Shown here: piece after piece, positions 26,767 through 35,664 of the stretch | Numbering within the stretch: the first letter of the stretch is position 1 | How the letters are laid out: the number at the start of each line of letters is the position of its first letter | DNA from: Thermodesulfovibrio sp. 3907-1M | GTDB taxonomy: Bacteria > Nitrospirota > Thermodesulfovibrionia > Thermodesulfovibrionales > Thermodesulfovibrionaceae | DNA length: 64,000 nucleotides | Assembly: GCF_040450955.1 (NCBI RefSeq) | Contig: NZ_CP144373.1 | Coordinates: 748,001 to 812,000 of the forward strand | Reading direction: 5' to 3' | Notes under the pieces: generated by a model | What the model was told of the DNA's origin: nothing | The model's database searches: none | Seen by the model: only the letters and a program-made list of their open reading frames with translations | Translations under genes and position numbers: made by a program

Positions 26767-27304
26767 AATCTATCCTTTTTAAATATCTTTCAGCCTCGGA
26801 ATATATGCATCCACAATATTTTTGCCTGTAAAGTTCAAGAGCTACTGCAGTTTTCATTGCCTTTTTAAATCCTTCTCTAAAGTCCTCAGAAATAAAATTA
26901 ACGCCGAGTTTCTTACCTATTTCATCTCCAACTTTTATTATTTTATCAAATTTTTGATAAGGACTTACCAGCAAAGTGGTTGTAAATTTATCAATTCCTG
27001 TCTCCCTGGCTTTTTGAGCAGCTCTTTCAAGCCTCATTCTGTAACATATTTCGCATCTTTCTTTTTCTTTTCCTACCACAGCCCTTAAGAACTTGTAAAA
27101 TTCTTTGTAACTGTCATCATAAATTACTTTAAGATTCCAGAGTTGTTCAAGTTTTTTTAAAGAATCCATTCTTGCTCTGTATTCAGTGTATGGATGAATA
27201 TTGGGATTATACCAGAATAGAGTTATATCAAATCCCTTGTTTGTAAGAACTTCTACTGGATAAATAGCACAATTGCTACAGCATGTATGAAGTAATATTT
27301 TCAT
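26759..27304 (-). CDS. queH: Epoxyqueuosine reductase QueH
   Basis: This 181-residue metalloenzyme (former DUF208) catalyses the last step of queuosine synthesis in tRNA and replaces the unrelated QueG. Cysteines 8 and 9 (LLHTCCSNC), CEICYRMRLERAA and the late YCGCIYSE give the conserved cysteine set for an iron-sulfur cluster and second metal. FWYNPNIHPYTEYRAR is the other signature. The ATG shares one base with the ruvB stop. With queA downstream, this operon holds the last two steps of the pathway. Confidence 0.92.
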   Translation of the reverse strand: MKILLHTCCSNCAIYPVEVLTNKGFDITLFWYNPNIHPYTEYRARMDSLKKLEQLWNLKVIYDDSYKEFYKFLRAVVGKEKERCEICYRMRLERAAQKARETGIDKFTTTLLVSPYQKFDKIIKVGDEIGKKLGVNFISEDFREGFKKAMKTAVALELYRQKYCGCIYSEAERYLKRIDYE

Positions 27305-28281
27305 TAAAACAACCTCTCAGGAGGGTTTTTTTGCAAAACCTCATAGGCAAGGCGAGTAGCCACTCTACCTCTTGCTGTTCTCTCAATAAAGCCTTCCTGC
27401 ATTAAATAGGGCTCATAAACATCTTCAATTGTATCCTTGTCTTCTCTGAGGGAAGCTGCGATTGATTCAATACCAGCAGGACCACCATTGAATTTTTCAA
27501 TTATTGTTAACAGAATCTTTCTATCCATCTCGTCAAGTCCGTAATTATCAACATCCATTGCCGTAAGAGCCTCTTTTGCTATATTTAAATCTATTATTTC
27601 TTTATCCTGAACCTGTGCAAAATCTCTTATTCTTTTAAGTAGTCTGTTCGCCACTCTCGGAGTTCCACGAGACCTTCTTGCAATCTCCATTGCAGCATCT
27701 TCATTTATGGAAATTCCCAGAATTCTTGCTGATCTTTTTACAATCTCTTTAAGCTCCTCAGGAGTATAAAACTCAAGTCTGAATACAACACCAAATCTGT
27801 CTCTCAAAGGAGATGTAATCAAGCCTGTCCTTGTCGTAGCTCCAATAAGTGTGAATCTTGGAAGATTTATCTTTATTGAACGAGCAGAAGGCCCCTGACC
27901 AACAATTATATCAAGGGTGAAGTCTTCCATTGCAGGATACAGTATTTCCTCAACAACTCTTGGAAGTCTGTGAATCTCGTCAATAAATAAAATGTCTCTG
28001 TCAGAGAGATTTGTAAGAATTGCCGCAACATCCCCTGCTCTTTCAAGAACAGGACCGGATGTGCTTTTAATGTTAACACCCAGTTCATTTGCTATCACTG
28101 TTGCAAGAGTTGTTTTTCCAAGTCCTGGAGGACCGCAGAAAAGAACATGATCAAGAGGTTCCTGCCTTATAAGAGCTGCTTTAATAAAAACTTCAATATT
28201 GTCTTTGATTTTTTTCTGACCTATGAATTCTTTTAATGTTCTTGGTCTGAGTGTTATATCTAAAATTTCATTATTTTCCAT
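27304..28281 (-). CDS. ruvB: Holliday junction helicase RuvB
   Basis: This 325-residue AAA+ motor drives branch migration of Holliday junctions together with Ruv[13 protein letters not shown] at the N-terminus, Walker A GPPGLGKT, Walker B FIDEIHR and the sensor GATTRTG are all present, with the C-terminal winged helix ([20 protein letters not shown]). Length is usual. It overlaps ruvA by 11 bases. The order ruvC-ruvA-ruvB is intact. Confidence 0.96.
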   Translation of the reverse strand: MENNEILDITLRPRTLKEFIGQKKIKDNIEVFIKAALIRQEPLDHVLFCGPPGLGKTTLATVIANELGVNIKSTSGPVLERAGDVAAILTNLSDRDILFIDEIHRLPRVVEEILYPAMEDFTLDIIVGQGPSARSIKINLPRFTLIGATTRTGLITSPLRDRFGVVFRLEFYTPEELKEIVKRSARILGISINEDAAMEIARRSRGTPRVANRLLKRIRDFAQVQDKEIIDLNIAKEALTAMDVDNYGLDEMDRKILLTIIEKFNGGPAGIESIAASLREDKDTIEDVYEPYLMQEGFIERTARGRVATRLAYEVLQKNPPERLF

Positions 28282-28843
28282 CTTTTCCTGCTAAGATGCT
28301 CAAGGACTCTCTGATTATTGTTGCTTCGTCTTTTTCACTATCATAAATTTTATCAAGAACTTCCTTTGCCTGTAGCCTCCTGTATCCAAGATTTACCAGA
28401 GCTGATAAAACATCTTCATATTTCTGATCTTTTTCATATTTTAAAGAAGGCAAGACTCCTTTCAATTCAAGAAAAATTCGCTGAGCGGTTTTTTTACCAA
28501 CTCCTGGAATCTTGCTCAGTGATTTTATGTCTTCCTGCTCAATGGTTTTATAGAGAGTTTCTTTATCATAAGTTGAAAGAATGTTTATTGCCATTTTTGG
28601 ACCAATACCAGAAATTTTTATCAATTCTTCAAAGAGATCCCTTTCAGAGCTATCTAAAAATCCGTAAACCTCTATAAGCTCTTCCTTTAAAATCAAAGAA
28701 GTGTAAATCTGAATTTCCTCGCCTGTGTTGATGTATCTGGCAATTCTAACCGGTATTTTTACTGAATAACCAAGACCGCCTGTTTGAATAACAACTCTGT
28801 CAGGTTTAACAGTAACGGCTTTACCTTTTATAAAGTCAAGCAT
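28271..28843 (-). CDS. ruvA: Holliday junction DNA-binding protein RuvA
   Basis: This 190-residue protein binds four-way junctions and loads RuvB. The N-terminal OB fold starts [10 protein letters not shown]. The two helix-hairpin-helix motifs appear as [16 protein letters not shown] and [19 protein letters not shown]. The C-terminal RuvB-contacting domain ([16 protein letters not shown]) is complete. It lies four bases after ruvC. Confidence 0.95.
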   Translation of the reverse strand: MLDFIKGKAVTVKPDRVVIQTGGLGYSVKIPVRIARYINTGEEIQIYTSLILKEELIEVYGFLDSSERDLFEELIKISGIGPKMAINILSTYDKETLYKTIEQEDIKSLSKIPGVGKKTAQRIFLELKGVLPSLKYEKDQKYEDVLSALVNLGYRRLQAKEVLDKIYDSEKDEATIIRESLSILAGKDGK

Positions 28844-28847
28844 TTAT

Positions 28848-29375
28848 TTATTTTAACACTTTTAAAAGCTTTCTTGAGTGAATATGGCATATTGCTACAG
28901 CCAGAGCATCAGCACAGTCATAGGAAATTTTTTTATCAATATTTAATAAATTATAAACCATGCTTTTAACCTGGATTTTATGAGCCCTTCCATATCCGGT
29001 AAGAGCTTTTTTTATTTCTGTAGAGCCGTATTCATAAACAGATATATTTTTTTGCGCTGCCACTAAAAAAGCTATTGCCCTTGTATATCCGAGAATAAAG
29101 GAAGAAGGAATTTTTTTCCCTGCAAATATTTTCTCTACAGCCATCTCATAGGGACTGTATTTTTCAATCACCTGTAATAAGGATTCATAGATAAACTTAA
29201 GCCTGTCTGGTAGGCTTAAATTGTGAGAAATATTTATGGTGTCAGCATGAATTAATCTTATCTGACTAAACTTTGAACTTTGAACTTTGAACTTTGAATC
29301 ACCGAAGGTGGTTGAAGTATCCACTATTCCATAGCCAAAATGTCTGCTACCAGGGTCAATACCTATAACTACCAT
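28848..29375 (-). CDS. ruvC: Holliday junction resolvase RuvC
   Basis: This 175-residue metal-dependent nuclease cuts Holliday junctions. The first catalytic aspartate is in [16 protein letters not shown], and the acidic residues of VEKIFAGK and [12 protein letters not shown] complete the site. An odd insertion after residue 24 ([13 protein letters not shown]) is encoded by four tandem copies of a 7-base unit (29271-29298). Such a repeat is not a multiple of three, so a change in copy number would shift the frame. The start overlaps the gmhA stop by one base. Confidence 0.92.
   Translation of the reverse strand: MVVIGIDPGSRHFGYGIVDTSTTFGDSKFKVQSSKFSQIRLIHADTINISHNLSLPDRLKFIYESLLQVIEKYSPYEMAVEKIFAGKKIPSSFILGYTRAIAFLVAAQKNISVYEYGSTEIKKALTGYGRAHKIQVKSMVYNLLNIDKKISYDCADALAVAICHIHSRKLLKVLK
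29271..29298. repeat. Four tandem copies of the heptamer CTTTGAA inside ruvC
   Basis: Four uninterrupted copies of CTTTGAA (TTCAAAG on the coding strand) lie near the 5' end of ruvC. They encode the lysine- and serine-rich insertion that other RuvC proteins lack. Gain or loss of one unit would destroy the reading frame. Confidence 0.9.
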
Positions 29376-29977
29376 TATTTCATCTTTTTTTTAGTTGCTG
29401 GAAGCTCAAATAGTATATCTTCTACAAGTTCGCACAGAATGTGACCAAGTGTGATATGGGTTTCCTGAATTCTTGGAGTATCCTCTGACGGAACAGCAAA
29501 AGCGTAATCAACTTTTGAAATCAGTTTTTCACCTCTTATGCTTGTAAAGGCAATCGTCTTAAGCCCTCTTTTTTTAGCTATCTCAACTGCTTTAATAACA
29601 TTCCTTGATGAGCCAGATGTGCTTATTCCGATTGCTATATCCCCGGAGTTTCCCAATGCTTTAATCTGCTTTGCAAAAATCTCAGAGTAATCATAATCAT
29701 TAGCTATTGCTGTAATTACAGCCATGTCTGTGTTTAAAGCAATTGCTGGAAGTCCTGGCCTTTCTCTTTTAAATCTGTTAACAAACTCTGCAGCAATGTG
29801 GGAGGCATCTGTAGCACTTCCACCATTGCCAAAGATTAAAATTTTACTGCCTTCATTAAGAGTTTTTGCGATAATTTCAGCAACTTCTTTAATCAGATTT
29901 ATATTTTCTCTGAAAAACTGCTCCTTAACCCTGATTGAATCTTCATAGGCTTTTCTGATTTTGTCTTCTATCTGCAT
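29375..29977 (-). CDS. gmhA: Sedoheptulose-7-phosphate isomerase (SIS domain)
   Basis: This 200-residue enzyme converts sedoheptulose-7-phosphate to D-glycero-manno-heptose-7-phosphate, the first step to the heptose of LPS inner core. [20 protein letters not shown] is the signature of the SIS sugar-isomerase fold, with [16 protein letters not shown] and [13 protein letters not shown] further on. DnaA-binding DiaA proteins share the fold, but the sequence fits GmhA better. Together with lpxC and galU it supports an LPS-bearing outer membrane. Confidence 0.88.
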   Translation of the reverse strand: MQIEDKIRKAYEDSIRVKEQFFRENINLIKEVAEIIAKTLNEGSKILIFGNGGSATDASHIAAEFVNRFKRERPGLPAIALNTDMAVITAIANDYDYSEIFAKQIKALGNSGDIAIGISTSGSSRNVIKAVEIAKKRGLKTIAFTSIRGEKLISKVDYAFAVPSEDTPRIQETHITLGHILCELVEDILFELPATKKKMK

Positions 29978-30463
29978 TTATTCTTCCTCCTTAAAACATG
30001 GATAGAGTTTGTCATAGGTTACGAGGATATGCTCTGGAACGACCCGCACATCCTCAAGTATAGTCATAAATCCCACATCTCCTGCCCATCTGGGAACGAT
30101 GTGCCAGTGAAGATGCTCATCAATGCTTGCAGAGGCAACAACTCCTATATTGAGTCCTATATTAAATCCATCAGGATGCATTACCTTTTTAAGACATTTC
30201 AAACACTTAACTGTAAGAATCATGCACTCTGTGAGTTCCTCTGTGTTCAGTTCTTCAAGACTGTGCACATGTCTGTACGGAACAACCATAAGATGTCCTG
30301 AGCTGTAGGGGTATTTATTCATAATAATAAAAGAAAGCTTGCCTCTGTAAAGAATCAGGTTATCTCTGTCTCTGTCTTCTTTTGGTTTGTCACAGAATAT
30401 GCATCCCTTTTCTTTCTGTCCAAGTATGTATTCAATTCTCCATGGTGCCCATAAAACTTTCAT
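29978..30463 (-). CDS. HIT-family nucleotide hydrolase or transferase
   Basis: This 161-residue protein starts WAPWRIEYILGQKEKGCIFC. The histidine triad is EHLHWHIVPRW near residue 112, and a zinc-binding CIFC and a histidine (PYRHVH) precede it. This WAPWR clade includes AP4A phosphorylase-like and diadenosine polyphosphate hydrolase-like enzymes. The exact substrate cannot be fixed. It lies one base from gmhA and overlaps the udg stop by four bases. Confidence 0.85.
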   Translation of the reverse strand: MKVLWAPWRIEYILGQKEKGCIFCDKPKEDRDRDNLILYRGKLSFIIMNKYPYSSGHLMVVPYRHVHSLEELNTEELTECMILTVKCLKCLKKVMHPDGFNIGLNIGVVASASIDEHLHWHIVPRWAGDVGFMTILEDVRVVPEHILVTYDKLYPCFKEEE

Positions 30464-31173
30464 CTAATCCTCCTTAGAGCTTCCTGTGCATCCTGCCATG
30501 TTAGCCATTTATCTTTTCTGTTTCTAAGTAAATAAGCTGGATGAAATGTAGGTATAACAGGAATTTGATTATAAAAGAAAACTCTCCCTCTTATTCTGGA
30601 TATATGCAAATCCTTTAGTTTCCCATGCATCCCCATTAATGTATAGGTTGCTACTCTGCCAAGACACATAATTACTTGAGGAGAAACTATCTCTATCTCT
30701 CTTCTTAAATAATCAAAACACTCGAAAACTTCACTTTCTAAAGGATCTCTATTCATTGGAGGATGACATTTTACAGTATTGGTTATATAAACATCTTTTC
30801 TGTTAAATCCCATTTTTTCTATAAGGCTTGTTAAAACTTTACCTGCCTCACCAACAAAAGGACTGCCCTGCAAATCCTCCTCCACACCTGGTGCTTCACC
30901 AACAAACATTAGTTTTGCATTAATACTACCTTCCCCACATACAGGATTTTTTCTTGAATTGCTCAAAGGACATTTTTTACATTGTCTTATTTCTTCATTC
31001 AATTTCTCGATGGATAACTGCGCATATTCTGAAGATTCATCATAGTTTGCGGGAAATGCTCCTTCAGAAAACTGCTCCAGCAACGATTGAACAAACTGCC
31101 CTGGCAGATCTTTAAAACCAAGACTTTTACAAAAATTCAGGATATCAACTATATTGTCTATCTTTCGCCCCAT
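30460..31173 (-). CDS. udg: Type 4 (family 4) uracil-DNA glycosylase
   Basis: This 237-residue iron-sulfur enzyme removes uracil arising by cytosine deamination, a common need in thermophiles. The motifs are CKKCPLSNSRKNPVCGEG (cluster cysteines), VGEAPGVEEDLQGSPFVG (active site) and the late PTFHPAYLLRN. An extra 60-residue N-terminal region (FCKSLGFKDLPGQFVQSLLE) precedes the core and is not part of the catalytic domain. It overlaps nadK by 16 bases. Confidence 0.92.
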   Translation of the reverse strand: MGRKIDNIVDILNFCKSLGFKDLPGQFVQSLLEQFSEGAFPANYDESSEYAQLSIEKLNEEIRQCKKCPLSNSRKNPVCGEGSINAKLMFVGEAPGVEEDLQGSPFVGEAGKVLTSLIEKMGFNRKDVYITNTVKCHPPMNRDPLESEVFECFDYLRREIEIVSPQVIMCLGRVATYTLMGMHGKLKDLHISRIRGRVFFYNQIPVIPTFHPAYLLRNRKDKWLTWQDAQEALRRIR

Positions 31174-32009
31174 CTCAGCTTCTCTCTTAAAACTCTGAAG
31201 TAATCTCTACCAGAAGGTGCAATAAGATAGGTTTTTTCATCAGCTATCCTGCATCTAACTTTATCATTTTTCTGCAAAGGAAAACCAATCTGTCCATCCA
31301 CTGTTAAAAATATGTCTCTCGCGTGCGAAGAAATCACCACATCAATTACAAAATCATCTGGCAGAACAATAGGTCTAACAGTCAGTGTATGGGGACATAT
31401 TGTGGTGAATACTAAACCTTTTAATGTGGGATACAGAATAGGACCTCCTGCTGAGAGATTATAGGCTGTTGAACCTGTTGGTGTAGAAATTATTATTCCA
31501 TCAGCCTTTATTGTGGAAACATATACATTGTTTATAATTAAATCAAAGTCTGAAATCTTTGCCATTATACCTTTACCAATGACAATGTCATTAAGTCCAA
31601 GATACTCATTAACTATCTTTTCATCTCTCAGAACCTGAGCATTTATCATGCTTCTTTCTTCTATCTCATAATCTCCTGAAAATATCTGCTCCAGGCAATT
31701 AAATAAATCAGCTCTTGGAATCTCTGTTATAAATCCAAGCTTTCCCATGTTTATTCCAATTATTGGAATTTTTTTCCCTCCAATAAGTCTGGAAGCACTG
31801 AGCATTGTTCCATCTCCACCAAGAACAACAACTGCATCAGAGCTTTGAATTGCCATTATCTCGGAATGATTAAAACTGGAAAAAAATCCAATAGAATGGA
31901 AAACTATACATTCAGCACTTCTATTTTTCAGCCAATCCTGAACTTTAATAGCTGTTTCAATGGCTGAATTATCATTTTCTTTGTAAAGAATTGAAAGCTT
32001 TTTAAACAT
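31158..32009 (-). CDS. nadK: NAD kinase
   Basis: This 283-residue cytoplasmic kinase makes NADP from NAD. VVLGGDGTMLSASRLI is the GGDGT ATP-binding motif. LGLNDIVIGKG and IISTPTGSTAYNLSAGGPI are the conserved NAD-binding segments. Length is usual. Neighbours lie head to tail, one base from tsaE. Confidence 0.95.
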   Translation of the reverse strand: MFKKLSILYKENDNSAIETAIKVQDWLKNRSAECIVFHSIGFFSSFNHSEIMAIQSSDAVVVLGGDGTMLSASRLIGGKKIPIIGINMGKLGFITEIPRADLFNCLEQIFSGDYEIEERSMINAQVLRDEKIVNEYLGLNDIVIGKGIMAKISDFDLIINNVYVSTIKADGIIISTPTGSTAYNLSAGGPILYPTLKGLVFTTICPHTLTVRPIVLPDDFVIDVVISSHARDIFLTVDGQIGFPLQKNDKVRCRIADEKTYLIAPSGRDYFRVLREKLRWGER

Positions 32010-32417
32010 TTAAATCTCCATCTCAAAAACTCTTGTTGTCTCATCAACTAAATCTATTTTAATCTTTAAAGCATTTTCAGGCAAATCACTGAGTCTCTGA
32101 GCCCACTCTATCACACAGGTGCAAACTTCAAAATACTCCCATAAATCAATATCTTCATTTTTGACATTGTCAAGCCTGTAAAGGTCAATATGACAGAAGT
32201 CTGCTTCAGGATAGTGTGACACTATTACAAAACTTGAGCTTGCTATATCTTTTTCCTCTATTCCAAATGATGAAGCAATCCCTTTTGTCAAAATAGTTTT
32301 ACCTGCTCCCATCTCTCCATAAAGAGCTATGACTTTTATTCCCTGTTTCTGCGCAAAACTTCCGAGCATTTTACCCAGGATTTTTGTTTCTTCCTCTGAG
32401 TATGTAAAAATCCTCAT
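32010..32417 (-). CDS. tsaE: tRNA threonylcarbamoyladenosine complex ATPase TsaE
   Basis: This 135-residue P-loop ATPase is required with TsaB, TsaC and TsaD for the t6A37 modification of tRNAs that read ANN codons. Walker A is ALYGEMGAGKTILTKGIA, followed by SSSFVIVSHYP and FCHIDLYRLD. Length is usual for the family. It overlaps lspA by four bases. The other tsa genes are not in the window. Confidence 0.92.
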   Translation of the reverse strand: MRIFTYSEEETKILGKMLGSFAQKQGIKVIALYGEMGAGKTILTKGIASSFGIEEKDIASSSFVIVSHYPEADFCHIDLYRLDNVKNEDIDLWEYFEVCTCVIEWAQRLSDLPENALKIKIDLVDETTRVFEMEI

Positions 32418-32857
32418 TTTTTCAGGCTCTTGTAGACAAAAAGCACAATTCCTATGCTTATAGCTGAATCCGCCACATTAAAAGCTGGCCAGTGAAGATT
32501 TTTCAGATGAAGATCTATGAAGTCTATAACATAACCATAAATAAGCCTGTCAATAATATTTCCTAAGGCGCCTGCAATTATAAGTGAATAAATCAACCAG
32601 TTCTGAGGATCCTTGAAATACATATAAATAAGAAATAATGTAGCAAATAAAGCAATTACGATAAAAAATCCTGCACCTAAAAATTTGAACATTCCAAAGG
32701 CTGTGCCTGTGTTTTCAACATAAACAAGATTAAAAAAAGGTAAAAGCTTGATTACTCCATGGGGAGCTAAAAACTCAATAGCAAGATACTTTGTAAGCTG
32801 ATCAAAGAAAACAACAAGAAAAATCAAAATCAATGATTTATGAAATTTTAAGGACAT
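32414..32857 (-). CDS. lspA: Lipoprotein signal peptidase
   Basis: This 147-residue membrane aspartic protease cuts prolipoprotein signal peptides after lipid attachment. It has four membrane helices. The active-site aspartates are in GNIIDRLIYGYVIDFIDLH and FNVADSAIS, and VENTGTAFGM is also conserved. I chose the ATG at 32857 (MSLKFHKS) because it begins the first helix properly; earlier in-frame ATGs lie within ileS. The gene overlaps ileS by 20 bases, an order common in bacteria. Confidence 0.93.
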   Translation of the reverse strand: MSLKFHKSLILIFLVVFFDQLTKYLAIEFLAPHGVIKLLPFFNLVYVENTGTAFGMFKFLGAGFFIVIALFATLFLIYMYFKDPQNWLIYSLIIAGALGNIIDRLIYGYVIDFIDLHLKNLHWPAFNVADSAISIGIVLFVYKSLKK

Positions 32858-35579
32858 GATAACATCTTGGACATACATCAGGAATTTCAAGTTTTCCAAC
32901 CATAGCAGAATAATTCCAGCAACGCTGACATTTAGCTCCTTCAGCTTTCTCTATCGTAACGGTAAATTCAGTGTCCTGAGACTCTACGAGTTGTACCTGG
33001 GAGACAATAAATAAAGCTGGTAAAAACTCATAGTAAGGTTCTAAAAAACTCTTTAATTTTTCATTAACAGATAGCACTACCTTTGCCTCAAGAGAGTTTC
33101 CTATTAATTTTTCCTGTCTTTTTATCTCCAGTGCTCTATTAACCTCATCCCTTATCTCAATCAGTTTTTCCCACTTAAATTGAAGCTCTTCATCTATGAA
33201 ATTTTCCTGAACATCAGGCATTTTTTCTAAAAATACACTTTCTGTTTTCCTGTAAGGAAGATGTTGCCATGCCTCTTCTGCTGTAAATGAAAGAATTGGA
33301 GCAATTAATTTAATTAAAGAGTCAGCAATGTTGTATAAGACCCATTGTGCAGCTCTTCTTTCCTGTGAGTCAGATTTAAATGTATAGAGCCTGTCCTTTA
33401 AAATGTCAAGATAAAAGGCGCTCATGTCAGTAACGCAGAAGTTATAAACTGCATGGAAAACCTGATGAAACTCAAAATTTTCATAAGCAGCCTTTACCTT
33501 TGTAATCAGTTTTTGAAGCCTCATCATTGCCCATCTGTCTATCTCAAGAAGACAGTCTGAATAGTCTTTACCATCGTAGTCATAGATATTTCCTAAAAGA
33601 TATCTCAATGTGTTTCTTATTTTTCTGTAAGCCTCTGTAAGTCTTGAAAGAATTTCCTGAGAAAGCTTTATGTCATCTCTATAATCTTCTGCTGAAACCC
33701 ATAATCTTACAATATCAGCTCCGTTACTCTTTATAATTTCCTGTGGAGCTATTACATTTCCCAGAGATTTGGACATCTTTCTTCCCTGTCCATCAACTGT
33801 AAATCCATGAGTAAGAACAATCTTATACGGCGCTCTTCCTTTGTTGCCCAGTGAAGCAATTAACGAGCTCTGAAACCATCCCCTGTGTTGATCACTTCCT
33901 TCAAGATACATGTCAGCAGGCCAGCTTAGCCTCGGGTCTCTCTCAAGCACTGCTGCATGACTTACTCCGGAGTCAAACCATACATCAAGAATGTCTTTTT
34001 CTTTTTGAAAATCCTTTGAGCCACATTCTGGACAGCTATACCCGGGAATTAAATCTTCAAGATTGAGCTTAAACCACACATCAGAGCCTTCTGCTTCAAC
34101 AAGACTACAGATTTTATTAAATAAATTTTCATCATTTACTATATATCCGCATTTTTTACAGACAAATAATGTAATCGGAACACCCCATGTTCTCTGGCGA
34201 GAAAGACACCAGTCTGGTCTTCTCTCAATCATTGAAAATATTCTATCTCTTCCCCATGAAGGAATCCATCTTACTTTGTCTACCTCAGCAAGAGCCCGCT
34301 TACGAAGCTCTCCATGACTCATTGAAATAAACCACTGAGTTGTTGCCCTGAAAATAATTGGTTTTTTACATCTCCAGCAATGGGGATAAGAATGCTTTAT
34401 ACTACCATGCCAGAGTAATGAGCCAGTTTCCTTCATGTGTTCTATTATTGCTTTATTCGCTTTAAAAACATTCTCCCCAGCAAAGTAAGGCACATCCTCT
34501 GTGAATCTTCCTCTATCATCAACAGGAGCATAAATTTCAAGCCCATATTTTAAGCCAACTTCATAGTCCTCTTCACCATGTCCTGGTGCAATGTGAACCA
34601 CTCCTGTGCCTTCTGCTGTTTCAACAAAATCAGCAACCACAACCTTTGAGACTCTATCTATAAAGGGATGTTTTGCTTTTATTCCTTCAAGCTCTTTACC
34701 CTTAATCTCAAACAGAGGTGTTTCATCTATTTCAATTTTGTCTTTTAAATTCCTGATTGCTTCTTTAACAATTATAAGCACACCTTTTGAGCTTTTTACT
34801 CCCACATAATCAAAATCTGGATGAACTGCCAGAGCAAAATTTGCAGGAAGGGTCCAAGGAGTTGTTGTCCATATAACAATGTATATTGGCAAATCTTTAA
34901 CTGGTAATTTCTCTTTATCAATCACTTCAAAGATTACAAACACTGAAGGAGACTCTTTCTCAGCATACTCAACTTCTGCATCAGCCAGTGCAGTGATACA
35001 GGAAGGACACCAGTAAACAGGCTTTTTACCCCTGTAAACATAGCCATTTTTAACAAAAGTGAGAAACTCTCTTACAATTGTAGCTTCATAGTCATTTGAC
35101 ATAGTTATGTAAGGTGTTTCCCAGTAACCAAAAACTCCAAGACGAATAAACTCATCCCTTTGAATGTTTATAAATTTCTCAGCATATTCTCTACAGAGCT
35201 GACGTTTTTTAAAAATATCAATATTTTCCTTTGCTTTTCCCAGTGATTTATCTACCTGTAGCTCAATTGGCAGTCCATGACAATCCCATCCTGGAACAAA
35301 GGGACAGTATTGTCCAAGCATGGAATGATATTTAACAATTATGTCTTTAAGAATTTTGTTCAAAGCATGCCCGATGTGAATATGACCGTTGGCATAAGGA
35401 GGACCATCATGAAGAATGAAACATCTTACTCCAGAAGCTCTGTTTTTGTCCTGAAGTTTCTCGTATATCCTATTTTCTTTCCAGAATTTTAAAATTTCAG
35501 GCTCTCTTTCAGCAAGATTCGCCTTCATAGGGAATCCTGTCTGCGGTAAATTAAGAGTGTTTTTGTAATCCTGCGACAT
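32838..35579 (-). CDS. ileS: Isoleucyl-tRNA synthetase
   Basis: This 913-residue class I synthetase has HIGH at residues 68-71 (NGHIHIGHALN) and KMSKS in DGQGRKMSKSLGN. An editing domain lies in the middle (TTTPWTLPANFA), and the C-terminal zinc site is CQRCWNYSAMVG and CPRCY. It is the bacterial form with the N-terminal LNLPQTGFPMKANLAEREPE. The ATG at 35579 has no Shine-Dalgarno sequence and lies seven bases after a -10 element, so the mRNA may be leaderless. It heads the 18-gene operon. Confidence 0.95.
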   Translation of the reverse strand: MSQDYKNTLNLPQTGFPMKANLAEREPEILKFWKENRIYEKLQDKNRASGVRCFILHDGPPYANGHIHIGHALNKILKDIIVKYHSMLGQYCPFVPGWDCHGLPIELQVDKSLGKAKENIDIFKKRQLCREYAEKFINIQRDEFIRLGVFGYWETPYITMSNDYEATIVREFLTFVKNGYVYRGKKPVYWCPSCITALADAEVEYAEKESPSVFVIFEVIDKEKLPVKDLPIYIVIWTTTPWTLPANFALAVHPDFDYVGVKSSKGVLIIVKEAIRNLKDKIEIDETPLFEIKGKELEGIKAKHPFIDRVSKVVVADFVETAEGTGVVHIAPGHGEEDYEVGLKYGLEIYAPVDDRGRFTEDVPYFAGENVFKANKAIIEHMKETGSLLWHGSIKHSYPHCWRCKKPIIFRATTQWFISMSHGELRKRALAEVDKVRWIPSWGRDRIFSMIERRPDWCLSRQRTWGVPITLFVCKKCGYIVNDENLFNKICSLVEAEGSDVWFKLNLEDLIPGYSCPECGSKDFQKEKDILDVWFDSGVSHAAVLERDPRLSWPADMYLEGSDQHRGWFQSSLIASLGNKGRAPYKIVLTHGFTVDGQGRKMSKSLGNVIAPQEIIKSNGADIVRLWVSAEDYRDDIKLSQEILSRLTEAYRKIRNTLRYLLGNIYDYDGKDYSDCLLEIDRWAMMRLQKLITKVKAAYENFEFHQVFHAVYNFCVTDMSAFYLDILKDRLYTFKSDSQERRAAQWVLYNIADSLIKLIAPILSFTAEEAWQHLPYRKTESVFLEKMPDVQENFIDEELQFKWEKLIEIRDEVNRALEIKRQEKLIGNSLEAKVVLSVNEKLKSFLEPYYEFLPALFIVSQVQLVESQDTEFTVTIEKAEGAKCQRCWNYSAMVGKLEIPDVCPRCYHVLKIS

Positions 35580-35586
35580 AAATTAA

Positions 35587-35616
35587 AGAATACCACAATA
35601 TTTTATGAAAATTCAA
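35587..35616 (-). promoter_or_regulatory. Promoter of the ileS operon
   Basis: On the minus strand TTGAAT (35616-35611), an 18-base spacer and TATTCT (35592-35587) preceded by TG as an extended -10. The -10 ends seven bases before the ileS ATG, so transcription would begin at or next to the start codon. No other good promoter is visible in the 85-base divergent gap. Confidence 0.6.
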
Positions 35617-35625
35617 ACCTTCATG

Positions 35626-35634
35626 TGATATTAT
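35626..35634 (+). promoter_or_regulatory. Extended -10 promoter of tldD
   Basis: TGATATTAT (TG, one base, TATTAT) lies 30 bases before the tldD ATG, predicting a start near 35641. No consensus -35 is visible. It lies in the short divergent gap with ileS. Confidence 0.4.
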
Positions 35635-35664
35635 AAAAAATAAACAAACTCTATGGAGGCATTG

